A stretch of 64,000 nucleotides of DNA, taken from positions 82,252,263 through 82,316,262 of the forward strand of contig OZ024831.1 of NCBI GenBank assembly GCA_964016985.1, written 5' to 3'. Each line of letters opens with the position of its first letter. Position 1 is the first letter of the stretch. This stretch comes from Anodontia alba. Lineage: Eukaryota > Mollusca > Bivalvia > Lucinida > Lucinidae. The notes beneath the pieces are model-generated. The model had not been told where the DNA came from, did not search any database, and saw only the letters and a list, made by a program, of their open reading frames with translations. Position numbers and translations under genes: made by a program. Shown here in pieces: positions 1 to 10,874 of the stretch.

Positions 1-1765
1 AAAATAGGCCCCCTGGCAGCAATGTTTTTTGACAAATCATGCTGGCTTGAACAATCTTGGTAGATGATCACCAAAGGAACATTTCCGCCAAATTATACTG
101 ACATCCCTTGAATGGTTTCTCACAAGAAGATTTTTAAAATTTTCTATATAGATATATAGGGAAAATAAGCGCCCCACCCCTGCCCCTCCCTGCAAGCAGT
201 CATGTTTTCTGACAAATCATGACGGCTTGAACAATCTTGATAGAGAATTACCAAAGGAACATTTCTGCCATGTTATACTGAAATTGATCCAGTGGTTTCT
301 GACATGAAGATTTTTTAAAGTTTTCTATATGGATATATAGGGAAAATAAGCTCTGGCTCCTGGCAGCCATGTTTTTTGATGAATCATGATGCCTTGAACA
401 ATCTTGGTAGAGGGTCACCAAAGGAACAATTCTGCCATATTAAAATCAGTCAAGTGGTTTCTGACAAGAAGATTTTTTTTAAAGTTTTCTATAAAGACAT
501 AAGCCCCGCCCCCAGTGGCCATGTTTTTTGACAAATCAAGTTTGGAGTCAATTGGCCTTTTGGTTCAGGATCAAAAAGTTCAAACAGATTTTTAATATGG
601 CTGCTAGACCATCTTGAATTTCCAGTCAGAAAGATTTAAGCTATTTTTGATCTTCAAGTCACCCTGATATTTCCTATCAAGTTTTGAATCAACTGGTCTT
701 TCGTTCAGGAGAAGAAGTGCAAAACAGATTTCTTAGATAGCAACTAATGCAGCTATCTTAGATTTCTGATTGGAATGATTTTAACTATTTATGACCTACA
801 AGTCATCCCAATGCTTCCTACCAAGATTCAAGTCAAGGGGCTTTCAGTTCAGGAGAAGAAGCAAAAAATAAATTTTCAAGATACTGGCCATCTTGCATTT
901 TTGATCAGAACGGTTTTCTATTTTTGATCTACAAGTCACCCAGATGCTTCCTACCAAATTTCAAGTCAATTGGCCTTTCGGTTCAGGAGAAGAAGCAAAA
1001 AATAGATTTTCAAGATGGCCATATTTGATTTGAGATCTGAACAATTTTAGCTATTTTTTATCTACAGTGCACCGGATGCTTCCTACCAAGTTTTAAGTCA
1101 ATTGGCCTTTAGGTTCAGGAGAAGAAGCGAAAAATAGATTTTCAAGATGACTGGCAGGCGGCCATCTTGGCTTTTCAACTGGAATGATTTTAGCTATTTT
1201 GATCTACAAGCCACCCTGATGCTTCCTACTAAGTTTTGTGTCAATTGGCCCAGGGGTGTAGGAGGAGTGGGCCTTTAAAGCAAATTGTTGATGCAGCATG
1301 AAGCATGACAGAGAAGGGATGACGGACATTGACTGATCAAAATAGCTCACCTAAAGCACTTTGTGCTCAGGTTAGAAAAATTAATTCTTAAGATGTATGC
1401 CATCTTGGATTTCCGATCTGAACAATTTTAGCTATTTTTGATCAACAAGTCACCCCGATGCTTCTTACTAAGTTTCAAGTCAATTGGCCATTTGGTTCAG
1501 AAGAAGCGAAAAATAATTTTTCAAGATGGCCGACATGGTGGCCATCTTGGATTTCTGATGGAATGATTTAAACTATTTTTGCTCTACAAGTCACCCTAAT
1601 GCTTCCTACTAAGTTTCGAGTCAATTGGCCCAGGTGTGTAGGAGGAGTAGGCTTTAAAAGCATATTGTTGAAGCTGCACGATGGACGACATACAATGTAT
1701 GATGGACGATGGATATTGACTGATCACACTAGCTCATCTTGAGCACTTTGTGCTCAATTGATCAA
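1..1765 (+). mobile_element. Minisatellite-carrying elements, left part missing
   Basis: 1-530 holds three units of about 175 bp, each with ATGTTTTTTGACAAATCATG. 540-1765 holds about seven degenerate units of about 140 bp with CTACAAGTCACC, TCCTACCAAGTTT and GGTTCAGGAGAAGAAGC. Two copies of the 3' end occur (GATCAAAATAGCTCACC near 1340-1375; GATCACACTAGCTCATC at 1722-1765), so two elements seem fused or nested. The right end resembles the element at 4313-5970. Confidence 0.75.
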
Positions 1766-2460
1766 ATAAAACGTTTTGCATAAATTACAATTACAAACTG
1801 TCATTTAAAAAAAAAAAAAAACAACATAAGCTATAGCTGCTTTATGTATTATACAATGTACAGTGTATATATCACAAATTCATACAAATATTTGGCTCTT
1901 TTTCTCAGGGGCTACTCATTTGACCTTCATGAATAAGTAAGGCCAGGCTGTTCTTCCTATCTCCCCAACAGAATGGCTTATGGATTGATAACAGGCAGAA
2001 GTTAACTGAGAGATAGATGTCAGGTGGTCCTATGAAGCTACCAACTCTGGCAAACGTGGGTGATTCCATTAGACTTGAATGGACTGATCCCATCTTTGTT
2101 TGCCATAGATCAAGACTAAGAAGGTTACAACAGCCAGTTCCTGACATACCGGTAGTTGGCACTAGCTATTGCCAACGAAAAACAAAATTATGTTCCATAT
2201 TTAGTATAGAATAAAAAGTTTGGCATAAACTACAATCAGGAAGAGACACTACACAAAACGATTTCTGTCACAATCAGCTGATTATATCAAATTTTCATTT
2301 AAAGTTACTGTAAATGGATATTTCTGACATCAGGTTACAGCCATAGATACATGTATGAAGTGTTCATCATTTATAACCCCCTGTGCATAAAGTATAGTAA
2401 GGGGCTAGACTGACATTGTCATAGCCTATTCTTTGCAAAACAAAACACATCTTCTGTTGC
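1766..2460. other. No recognised gene; unclassified
   Basis: Contains a poly-A run near 1807-1820 and a less AT-rich patch at about 1905-2215 that is open in both strands for 60-85 codons. No homology, splice pair or repeat partner was recognised. Could be a unique intergenic piece or an old repeat. Confidence 0.4.
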
Positions 2461-2630
2461 TTAAACCTGGTCTGCTGACCCCTTTTATGCCCTGCCACTG
2501 CAAACAGTGTAGCTCTTCAGATGCCAACTGATCAGGATCTGCACTGTTTGTCATTCAGTATGTGAGTTTGTATCAACAACCTGCATCAAGCAATCTGACT
2601 GATAGACAGCCAGTTCTAACTGAGAGTGAC
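2461..2630 (+). mobile_element. Degenerate A-family MITE
   Basis: Starts TAAACCTGGTCTGCTGACCC and carries core 2 (GCAAACAGTGTAGC, then CTGATCAGGATCTGCACTGT). The right end is eroded. It lies 15 bp from an inverted A copy at 2646. Confidence 0.6.
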
Positions 2631-2645
2631 AAGAGAACACCAATG

Positions 2646-2859
2646 TTAACCCTTGTAATGATGAATAAATTAAGACACCACACTCACATCTAATTTTCAG
2701 CCAATCAGATTATTTGATCCTGACTGCTGATATAAATTCACATACTTAATGACAAACAGTGCAGATCCAGATCAGTTGGCTTCTAAAGAAGCCAACTGAT
2801 CTGGATCTCCACTGTTTGCAACAACAGGAAACATCCAGATTCATCAAGACAAGTGTTAA
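2646..2859 (-). mobile_element. A-family MITE (TTAA type)
   Basis: A 214-bp copy bounded by TTAA at both ends, in reverse orientation to the reference copy at 3450. The central palindrome GATCAGTTGGCTTC / GAAGCCAACTGATC is intact. Confidence 0.85.
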
Positions 2860-3120
2860 GACTGCTTGTCTAAATTTCATGGTCTCACAGTGATGTTGGA
2901 GAAATGCTAGTAGAATTAAGAAAGGCCAATGCTGGAGGCCCACTGGGAGCAAGCCCCTCTTTTCTTCTTCCATTAGACTGATGTGATTTCCATTTATAAA
3001 TCCAGCCCATTTTGAAACCAATGAGGGCATCCCATAACTTACAGTACACAAGGTAGCTGTGTTATAGTGATGCTCTTTACCAGGATAATACCATAGTGAA
3101 ACAGTCTACCTCCTGGTGTA

Positions 3121-3424
3121 TTTGACTGTTGATGTTTTACCACCCATTCAACCCATTAAGGTCATGTCAAGAGCAGTCAGTTTACTTAATCACACTTTTC
3201 TGGACAGGTTTAGTCCTCTAAGTGGTTAACCAGTATTGTGCACAGTCTTTCGCCAGAAACTGACAACTATCCTTCTTGAATCAACTGAAAGGAGAGAACA
3301 ACCAAAGGCAAATATTTCATGATCAACTGCCACAGAAGAGTGATGCCAAGCCCGGCAGGATCGAACCCACGGCATCCTGATCACCAGTTAGACATGCATC
3401 CGACTGAGCCACTGAGGCTGGGCC
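3121..3424 (-). mobile_element. tRNA-derived SINE, full length
   Basis: A 304-bp copy on the minus strand. The tRNA-like head at 3330-3424 includes a B-box-like GGATCGAACCC (plus strand). Body landmarks are GTTAACCAGTATTGTGCACA and CGCCAGAAACTGACAAC. It is flanked by 13-bp target duplications ACCTCCTGGTGTA (3108-3120) and ACCTCTTGGTGTA (3425-3437), which fix both ends. Confidence 0.88.
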
Positions 3425-3449
3425 ACCTCTTGGTGTAGTCGCAGGAGGA

Positions 3450-3663
3450 TTAACCCTTGTTCTGCTGAACCCGGATCTACCCTGCCTTTGCAAACAGTGT
3501 AGATTCAGATCAGTTGGCTTCTGAAGAAGCCAACTGATCTGAATCTGCACTGTTTGCCATTAAGTATGTGAATTTATAGCAACACTCTGGATCAAGTAAT
3601 CTGATTGGCTGGAAATTAGAAGTGGGCATGGCAGCTTAATTTATTCAGCAGGACAAGGGTTAA
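3450..3663 (+). mobile_element. A-family MITE, reference copy
   Basis: Defines family A: TTAA-flanked, ends TTAACCCTTGTTCTGCTGAA and CAGCAGGACAAGGGTTAA, 214 bp. A near-perfect hairpin (core 2) runs from TTTGCAAACAGTGTAG through GGCTTCTGAAGAAGCC to CTGCACTGTTTGCC, followed by an asymmetric tail with ATCTGATTGGCTGG. No coding capacity. TTAA borders suggest mobilisation by a piggyBac-type transposase (inference). Confidence 0.88.
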
Positions 3664-3669
3664 GAGACA

Positions 3670-3901
3670 TTTTAGGCTGGAGCCTCCAAACAGGTAACTG
3701 GCAAACCATGCAGACCAAGATCAAACACTGCAGAATGTGTTGTCTGATCAGGGTCTGCACTGTTTGCAAATAGTTAGCCGTTTTCCTCTAGGAATATCTA
3801 AAACCTCAGTCTAAAACACACAGCCTGACATGCCTAAAATTGAAATTGGACTATTCCAATATATAGTGTGGGGGAGTTTATACAGTCTAAAATGGGTTCA
3901 A
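3670..3901 (+). mobile_element. J-family MITE
   Basis: Carries core 2 (GGCAAACCATGCAGACC, GATCAGGGTCTGCACTG) and the J landmark AATATATAGTGTGGGGGAG near its right end. Ends are weakly conserved (AATGGGTTCAA for GGGTTAA). It begins a few bases after the A element. Confidence 0.7.
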
Positions 3902-4312
3902 AGGAGCTTGAATCAGACATGCATTAGCATAAACTTCTGAAATACTGCTTGTAAATAGTTTCAATAACCAATCCAAGTCTTTTTCTTTCTGCTTTTTGTG
4001 TTTGCTAAATTCTAAATTTACCCACTTGATCATCCAAGGTAATGATTTGAAATTGATTGTCTCCATACTGAGAGATAAATAGACAGACAGTCAGATTAGT
4101 TTTTACTTCCTGATGTTTATAGTGCAAGCAGAGGAACAATGATGCAAGCCAGTGCAAATAATATCAATATGACGATGCCCTGGAAAGGACATAATGATAT
4201 ATATCTAAAAAGATGGTGAATGAGTGGCAAACTGTGTAAACCCTGATCAGATGCCACATTGTGTAATCTGGGTTTACATTGTTTGCTCAGGCTTTTCTGT
4301 CTGAATACATAA
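3902..4312. other. No gene; includes a degraded core-2 hairpin
   Basis: Mostly unclassified. At 4215-4290 GGCAAACTGTGTAAACC / GGGTTTACATTGTTTGC is a core-2 hairpin remnant. Confidence 0.5.
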
Positions 4313-5970
4313 ACAAGAGGGCCCTAATTCGCTCACCTGAGTGTCATTGTCTCTAGTATATACTAAAAGACTTTGATTTCTCTTCATAGGACTATGTATG
4401 TTTAAAATTTGTTGAAAAGAATGTTTTCTGAAGACAGGCTGAAGGGTGCTGAACAGAAGCATGATCACATGGTGCCTTATTGTTGAATAGGCATGTGAAC
4501 TAGATGAAGCTATGTGGTAACCAAAATATTAAAGGCCACGACCTTCTGGTTTCAGACAAAAGATTTTTAAAGGTTTTCCCTATATAAGTATATATAAAAC
4601 AAGATGGCAGCCATGGTGGCCATCTTGGATTTCTAATGGGGTTTTAGCTATTTTTGATCTACAAATTATAACAGTGCTTCCTATCAAGTTTCAAGTCAAT
4701 TGGCCTTTCAGTTCAGAAGAAGAAGCGAAAAATAGATTTTCAAGGTGGCCACCATGGTGGCCATCAATTTACGGTCAGCATGATTTTAGCTATTTTTGAT
4801 CTGCAAGTCACCCCAATGCTTCCTACCTAGTTTAAAGTTAGTAAGCCTTTTAATTCAGGAGAAGAAGCGAAAAATAGATATTCAAGATGGCTGCTCTGGT
4901 GGCCATCTTGGATTTCCGACTGGAATGAGTTTAGATATGTTTGACCTATAAGTCACCCCAATGCTTCCTACCAAGTTTGGAGTCAATTGGCTTTTGGGTT
5001 TAGGGGAAGAAGCGAAAAATAGATTTTCGAGATGGCTGCCGTGGCGGTCATCTTGGATTTCAGATCGGTATGATTTTAGCTATTTTAGATCTACAAGTCA
5101 CCCCGATGCTTCCTACCTAGTTTAAAGTCAATAAGCCTTTCGGTTCAGGAGAAGAAGCGAAAAAAAAAGATTTTCAGAATGGCCGACATGGTGGCCATCT
5201 TGGATTTCGGATCAGAACAATTTTAGCTATTTTTTATCTATAAGTCACCCCAATGCTTCCTACTTAGTTTGGAGTCAATCTGCTTTTGGGTTTAGGAGGA
5301 GAAGCGAAAAAAGACTTTCAAGATGGCTGCCATGGAGGCCAGCTTGGATTTCCGATCGGCATGATTTTAGCTATTTTTGATCTACAAGTCACCCGATGCT
5401 TCCTCGCAAGTTTGGAGTCAATTGGCCTTTCTGTTCAGGAGAAAAAGTGAAAAATAGATTTTCAAGATGGCTGCCATGGCGGCCATCTTGGATTTTGGAT
5501 CGGCATGATTTTAGCGATTTTTGATCTACAAGTCACCCCGATGCTTCCTAGCAAGTTTGGAGTCAACTGGCCTTTCTGTTCAGGAGAAGAAGTGAAAAAT
5601 AGATTTTCAAGATGGCTGCCATGGCGGCCATCTTGGATTTCTGATCTGAATGATTTTAGCTATTTTTAATCTACAAGTCAACCCGATGCTTCCTAGCAAG
5701 TTTGGAGTTAATTGGCCTTTCGGTTCAGGAGAAGAAACGAAAAATATATTTTCAAGATGGCGGGCCCTCTTGGATTTCCGATCGGAACCATTTTAGCTAT
5801 TTTTGATCTACAAGTCACCCCCATGCTTCCTATCAAGTATTGAGTCTATTGGCCCAGGGGTGTAGGGGGAGTAGGCTTTTAAAGCAATTGTTGATGCCGC
5901 ACGATGGATGACGGACATTGACTGACCACAATAGTTCACCATGAGCACTTCGTGCTCAGGTGAGCTAAAA
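4313..5970 (+). mobile_element. Minisatellite-carrying element, Helentron-like ends
   Basis: The 5' end is ACAAGAGGGCCCTAATTCGC then TCACCTGAG. The 3' end is a GAGCACTTCGTGCTC hairpin followed by AGGTGAGCTAAAA. GCTCACCTGAG and CTCAGGTGAGC are thus subterminal inverted repeats. The interior is about nine units of 145-150 bp with GATGGCTGCCATGG, TCTACAAGTCACCCCGATGC and GTTCAGGAGAAGAAGCG. Noncoding. Helentron affiliation is inferred from architecture only. Confidence 0.75.
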
Positions 5971-6120
5971 AGAACAGATAAATCAGAGCTTGATGTTTGG
6001 GCCATACTAGCTATGGTTTTGGTCGTTAAGATCATATCCATTGATCAGCGGCTGTGATCAGTGGCTGTAATAGCATCTTTCTGTCAGTCAGACTGTCAAT
6101 TAAACATGTACTTTTCATAC

Positions 6121-6225
6121 CGTATATACCCTAAATATTCAGACTGACAGATCTTAGCAAACAGTGTACACCTACATCCCATGCAGTAGAATGCAGCATC
6201 AGGGTCTACACTAAGGATTTTCCCT
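6121..6225 (+). mobile_element. L-family MITE, partial
   Basis: Left end TACCGTATATACCCTAAATA, then core 2 (GCAAACAGTGTACACC ... GGGTCTACACT). The right end is lost. Confidence 0.55.
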
Positions 6226-6306
6226 CAGGGTTTTAAAATGAGAGTCCCAGGGACTCCCTTACATAGATTTAAGGGGTCCTTTAATAAGACTTAGGGGTTT
6301 GTTCTT

Positions 6307-6551
6307 TTAACCCTTAAACTGCTAATCACAACAATAGTCGTCTGCTTTGTCGTCTGCTTGTGATTTTAAAAGTCATTTTTGCAAACAGTGTGGACCCAGA
6401 TCAGACTGCTCCTAGAGGAGCAGTCTGAACTGGGTCCACACTGTTTGCCTGTATGCAAAAATAGGGTTGAAAAGTTTGCAAGAATATTCAGCAGATGACA
6501 TAAACAGACGACATTTTCAGATGCAGGTTTTCTTGGCGCTTTAAGGGTTAA
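6307..6551 (+). mobile_element. B-family MITE, reference copy
   Basis: Defines family B: 245 bp, TTAA at both ends, TTAACCCTTAAACTGC left and GCTTTAAGGGTTAA right. It contains the core-2 hairpin GCAAACAGTGTGGACCC ... GGGTCCACACTGTTTGC around GCTCCTAGAGGAGC. Flanking arms carry GTCGTCTGCTT and CAGATGACATAAACAGACGA. Confidence 0.88.
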
Positions 6552-6556
6552 AGAGG

Positions 6557-6761
6557 TTAACCCTTAAAGCGCTAATTGCAGCTACAGTAAATGACACTTT
6601 GAAGTACTTCTTTACTTTGCAGAGAAAATAAGGCTTGACATATCATGTAAATTGTCTGCTTAGCAGTCAATTCATGACATGTCAAGTCTTAATTTCACTA
6701 AAAAATAAAATTAATTTCAGAATGTCATCTGCTACAATTTGTTTAGTGCTTTAAGGGTTAA
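6557..6761. mobile_element. D-family MITE, reference copy
   Basis: Defines family D: TTAACCCTTAAAGCGCTAAT left, TTAGTGCTTTAAGGGTTAA right, 205 bp. Central core-3 hairpin: GGCTTGACATATCATGTAAA ... GACATGTCAAGTC. It begins 5 bp after the B element. Confidence 0.85.
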
Positions 6762-7352
6762 CTATTGCACAAATATTGATAATTCTTGCCCTTAAGACCA
6801 TAAATAGATTAAAATACAAAGCCATATATAAATAGAATCCATTTTGGACTCATCATATATGCAGCACTCAGGACCCTTGCCCCTAACTTTTAAGAGTCAG
6901 GAACAAAGTTTTGGGGGTAAAAACTGCCAAAATGCAAGTCGGGGAAAACCTTGTACACTGTTTGCCACTCATCAGTACGAAAACACGCCTATTCAAATAT
7001 ACCGAAAATTTTACCACCAAAATTTAAAAATTTTCAGATAAAATATTCTGATTTTTTCCTTTTTTTTTTCTTATTTCTGCTCAAAAACATATATTGTGGG
7101 TACTCGTTAGAACTGCCTCGGCGAGGCAGTTCTAATGAGTACCCACTATCTATGGTTTTGAGCAGAAATAAGAAAAATAATGTTTACCCCTGCAAACCCC
7201 AGTTTTACTATATAAAAGTGGGGTTAAAGGGGGTCAAAATTATATAGGCATGTTTTTATGATGTCCAGCAACTTTTCAGACACAAAAACAGGTTGTAAAA
7301 TAAACTTCATTGCTCTTGATAAAATGCTTTTTTTCAATCTAAAAGTACTGAT

Positions 7353-7472
7353 ATTTTTTCTTATTTCTTCAGGAAAACATTTGTTGTGGGTACTCATTAG
7401 AAGCACCTCAGTGAGGCACTTCTAATGAGTACCCACAACATATATTTTTGTGGAGAAATAAGAAAAATATTT
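7353..7472. mobile_element. F palindromic MITE, reference copy
   Basis: Stand-alone core-1 palindrome: TTATTTCTTCAGGAAAACAT arms around GTGGGTACTCATTAGAAG, with CACCTCAGTGAGGCAC at the centre. Arms pair over about 50 bp. Located in the loop of the M element. Confidence 0.8.
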
Positions 7473-7678
7473 ACTTGATACCCACGCTTTATCTAGACCT
7501 ATGAAATTGTTAAAATTTTAGGATTGGTATGGTAATGAATTATGGCATCCAAAAACTAAATGAACCAGAAATGATTGAAAATTTTATAAGATCATGGATT
7601 TAGCTTCAAGAATTGAATTCCTATACTGAAGTTTACTCAACAAAATCAATGATCTCGAATGACAAAAAAACATAAACT

Positions 7679-7901
7679 TTAACGCCTAGCATGCTGGGTA
7701 AAATTACAGCAAAAAACATTTTGATTTTTTGTTTTTCTTTTCCACCCCCCAAAAAAAACAGGTTTTGACATTAAAAGCAAATTGTCTCCAGTGGAGCCCA
7801 TTTGCATCAAGTGTCAAAGCCCCATAATTTTCTGGGAAAAATAAGAAAATTATTCTCAATTTGTCCTCTGTTGAACTTGCCAAGAGAGTGGTAAAGGTTA
7901 T
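7679..7901 (-). mobile_element. C-family MITE
   Basis: TTAA at 7679-7682; right end degenerate (GTAAAGGTTATG). Core 3 is eroded: GCAAATTGTCTCC ... CATTTGCATCAAGTGTC. Inside the M element loop. Confidence 0.75.
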
Positions 7902-8284
7902 GTATATGGGAGTTGTTTTATAGCTGCCACACGGCACTTAAAAGTAGCTGTCCTGAAGATAAACCAGCTACTGCAAGGAAAACCCTCATCATGAAGACAT
8001 GCCTATATAATTTCGACCCACTTAAACCCACTTTTATATACTAAAACTGGGGTTTACAGGGGTATACATTATTTTTCTTATTTCTACTCAAAAGCATAGA
8101 TTGTGGGTACTCCTTAGAACCGTCTCATCGAGGCAGTTCTAATGAGTACCCACAATCCATGTTTTGAGTAGAAATAAGAAAATTATCAGATTTTTTTTAT
8201 GTGAAAATTTTCATTTTTGGTGGTAAAATTTTCAGTATATTTGAATAGGCGCGTTTTGCGTAATGTGGAGGGAAGTCCACCAGT

Positions 8285-8534
8285 CAATGGGCATTAGACT
8301 AAGCTCTCAGACATAGAAAGCTTGACACTTCAGGTATTTTCAGATTTGTGAGTATGTGCATTGCTCTAAGGGTCATCCCTGTTAGAACTATATCTTTACT
8401 ACAGTTGGTGTTAGTGCCATGTGGTGGCTACAAAATGTCTCCCTGTACTTCACTATAGCTTAATTAGTTTATATTTTCTGTTCCTTTGTGATCATTGAGC
8501 CCATTTGGGAATTTGAAAAATCTATACGAGGTTT
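8285..8534 (+). repeat. Dispersed repeat R, copy 1
   Basis: Shares GTACTTCACTATAG, AGTTTATATTTTCTG and GTGATCATTGAGCCCATT with the copy at 25575-25848. Noncoding. It leads directly into the minisatellite at 8803, whose unit resembles the end of this repeat (GAGGTTTAACTGGCC). Confidence 0.65.
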
Positions 8535-8800
8535 TTGATTGATTGTGTTGGGGTTTAGCGACACGTCAACCCTTGAGGGTCATTTTGTGTCGTCTCCCAG
8601 AGAAAGGGAGAAAAGAGATAGAAGAGAGAGTAGAGGAGATGAAAGAGGGACAGGGAAGAAAGAGGAACAGGAATGAAAGTGAAGAAACAGAAGAAATAAA
8701 AACATTCCCCCTCTACCCTTACCCACTACAAGGATAGCAGGCCTTGCCCAACTGTAAGCCAATATCAGTTGGACGCCCCAGTGATGTAAGATACACAGCA
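8535..8800 (-). mobile_element. Second SINE type, with 12-bp target duplication
   Basis: Read on the minus strand it ends GACGTGTCGCTAAACCCCAA then CACAATCAATCAA, a SINE-like 3' tail. It begins near CACTGGGGCGTCCAACTGAT. Direct repeats TATACGAGGTTT at 8523-8534 and 8801-8812 flank it. The middle (8605-8705) is purine-rich. It landed in the first unit of the following minisatellite. Confidence 0.75.
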
Positions 8801-8802
8801 TA

Positions 8803-9117
8803 TACGAGGTTTAAATGGCCAAACCTATATGAGGGTTAATTGGCCAAAACTATATATGAGGGTTAATTGGCCAAAACTATATGAGGGCTAATTGGCCAAA
8901 ACTATATGAGGGTTAATTGGCCAAAACTATGAGGGTTAATTGGCCAAACCTATATGAGGGTTAATTGGCCAAAACTATATATGAGGGTTAATTGGCCAAA
9001 ACTATATATGAGGGTTAATTGGCCAAAACTATATGAGGGTTAATTGGCCAAAACTATACGAGGGTTAATTGGCCAAACCTATATGATGGTTAATTGGCCA
9101 AAACTATATAAGGGCCA
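8803..9117 (+). repeat. Minisatellite of about 25-bp units
   Basis: About 13 units containing GAGGGTTAATTGGCC preceded by AAACTATA or AAACCTATAT. Units vary between 23 and 27 bp because the AT dinucleotide stretch changes length. No coding frame. Confidence 0.93.
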
Positions 9118-9147
9118 GAAAATATAAACAACATTATAGTGAGACTA

Positions 9148-9319
9148 CCGTAATAACCCTCAGTATTGGGACAGACAGGCCTCTGATCAGGGTCTACACA
9201 GTTCGCCACTCATCCAGTAATATTTTAAACACATCAATAGGTAGTCAAATAGACCTTTTCAAGTTTAAGGTCAAGTATGGTAAGCAGTTAAGGTGTTCCA
9301 ATACTTAGAGTAAATACGG
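9148..9319 (+). mobile_element. L-family MITE
   Basis: TA-flanked (9146-9147, 9320-9321). Ends CCGTAATAACCCTCAGTATT and, reverse-complemented, CCGTATTTACTCTAAGTATT. The core-2 hairpin is reduced to CTGATCAGGGTCTACACAG. Confidence 0.75.
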
Positions 9320-9526
9320 TATGTTTGTAAAATACCAAATATCAGTCTCCTGAGCCATGGTTGAGGCAACTAACTGACTGATTCACCCAACTTGTAAAGA
9401 ACATAAATAACCAGACTGTACAACAGTCTATATCAGGACTGAAAAGCACCACAAAGGCAGAGAACCTTCATCATATCACATGATTTTAAAGTAAGAGTCC
9501 AAGTGAAAACTGATGATATCTGGCCT

Positions 9527-9778
9527 CCTGGGCCCAGTTGTTCAAAGCTAACAATGTCCTTAGTTAACGATTCGTTAAAATTTACATCCAGTGATACGCA
9601 AATATGCTGAAATTTTTTGCTGAAAAAATGTGAGTAGCTTTTGCAGTGCAAAAGCTACTCACATTTTTTCAGCAAAAAATATCAGAATATTGTATATTGA
9701 ATCCGCTAAAACAGTTAACGAAATGACCCTTAACGAGCTCGTTAAGCTAAGGACGCTTTTTGAACAACCGGGCCCAGG
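9527..9778 (+). mobile_element. N-family MITE, intact copy
   Basis: A 252-bp element with inverted ends CCTGGGCCCAGTTGTTCAAA and CCTGGGCCCGGTTGTTCAAA. It has a perfect central palindrome GAGTAGCTTTTGCA / TGCAAAAGCTACTC. It serves as the empty-site reference for the interrupted copy at 27349-29173. Confidence 0.85.
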
Positions 9779-9822
9779 TGCTTTTCCGTTTGAAAATTCT
9801 ATACACAATCTACATTTGATTA

Positions 9823-10121
9823 TGCCAGCCTTGCAGGCTCAGTTGGATGCCTGTCTGACTAGTGATTAGGAGGCTGCGGGTTCGACCTCCGCTGGATTGG
9901 CAACATTCTTTCGTGGAGATTGGTCATGAAATATTTTCTACGGTCATTCTCTCCTTTCCGCTGATACAAAAAGAGCAGAAACTGTTGTCAGTTTTTGGTG
10001 AAAGAATGTGCGCAATACTGGTTAATGGCTCAGATGACTAAGCCTGCCCAGTAAATGTGTGGTTAGGTAAACCGACTGCACTCGACATTGGGTTGACTGG
10101 GCCGTAAAACCTAAAAAAAAA
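9823..10121 (+). mobile_element. tRNA-derived SINE
   Basis: Head with A-box-like CAGGCTCAGTTGGATGC and B-box GGGTTCGACC, body as in the 25849 copy, A-rich tail. Imperfect 10-bp target duplications CATTTGATTA (9813-9822) and CATTAGATTA (10122-10131). Confidence 0.85.
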
Positions 10122-10131
10122 CATTAGATTA

Positions 10132-10512
10132 CCGCAAAAACTACAATAGAACAAACAAGTAATGTCTTTTACATGTTGGCACCTGTCTCCCTCTGTAACT
10201 TTAATCTAAGATTTTTTTAATTGCTATCTAAAAGTATCATGAATGTTTAATCTGAAAAAGATAAACAAATTAAGATTAGTCTGGACGTAGATCGATACTG
10301 TATCGATACACAATGTTGAAGTATCGATCTGTTTACATTAGAAATTATTTCAATGAAGAAATAAAGTTTGATATTACAAAAGTGAAAAAAAAAAAAATAA
10401 ATAAAAACATCCTATATTTTTTTTGAATGAACCTGGTTAGACTGTATAATAATATTTGTTGAATTACCTTCTGTGTTTTTGATTAGCAGTTCACAGTCTC
10501 CTACTGACCATA
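10132..10512. other. No gene or repeat recognised
   Basis: AT-rich sequence. A short palindromic patch GATCGATACTGTATCGATAC lies near 10290 and poly-A tracts near 10385. Nothing else supported. Confidence 0.4.
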
Positions 10513-10693
10513 TTAACACTTAGAGTGCTATGGGTATATTCAGCAGATGACAAATTGATGAGATTTTTCTAATTTTTCCCAGAAAATAGGAAGACTATTT
10601 GCATAAAATGTCAAATCCTATTTCATGTGAAAGATAAGAAAATATTTCAAAATGTTGTCTGCTGAAATTTTTACCCAGCATGCAAAGCATTAA
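10513..10693 (+). mobile_element. C-family MITE, hairpin partly lost
   Basis: TTAA at both ends (10513, 10690), 181 bp. The left hairpin arm is missing; only ATTTGCATAAAATGTCAAAT remains. Confidence 0.8.
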
Positions 10694-10874
10694 TGTTTTA
10701 TCAGAAAAACTCACTATACATTTCTTTAGTAGCTAAGGTGTAATGCCCCAAATATACATGTACATGGCTCAATTTTCCTTTCTTTCTAAATACATGTATT
10801 AAAGGAACATCATGGTATATGCATAATATATTAATTTTGTGATATACCAATATCTTTAATTGCGATAAATGAAA

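Larger units (their letters stand above)
6977..8258. mobile_element. M foldback element with about 270-bp inverted arms
   Basis: Left arm about 6977-7252 and right arm about 7992-8258 are inverted copies. Both have GCCTATTCAAATATAC, AAAATTTTACCACCAAAA and, at the inner edge, AATTATATAGGCATGT or its reverse complement. Each arm contains a core-1 hairpin (ATTGTGGGTACTC ... GAGTACCCAC). Possible TA borders (TACGAAAAC / GTTTTGCGTA). The 740-bp middle holds an F palindrome and a C MITE. No transposase. Confidence 0.78.

Noticed and set aside
1905..2214. Possible exon with frames of 65-85 codons on both strands
   Set aside because: No recognised protein, no paired splice sites and no repeat partner; left unclassified.
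8543..8801. Lys/Glu-rich and Leu/Phe-rich frames
   Set aside because: They are translations of the purine-rich middle of a SINE.
8803..9117. CRISPR-like array
   Set aside because: Units are contiguous with no unique spacers, in an animal genome; it is a minisatellite.
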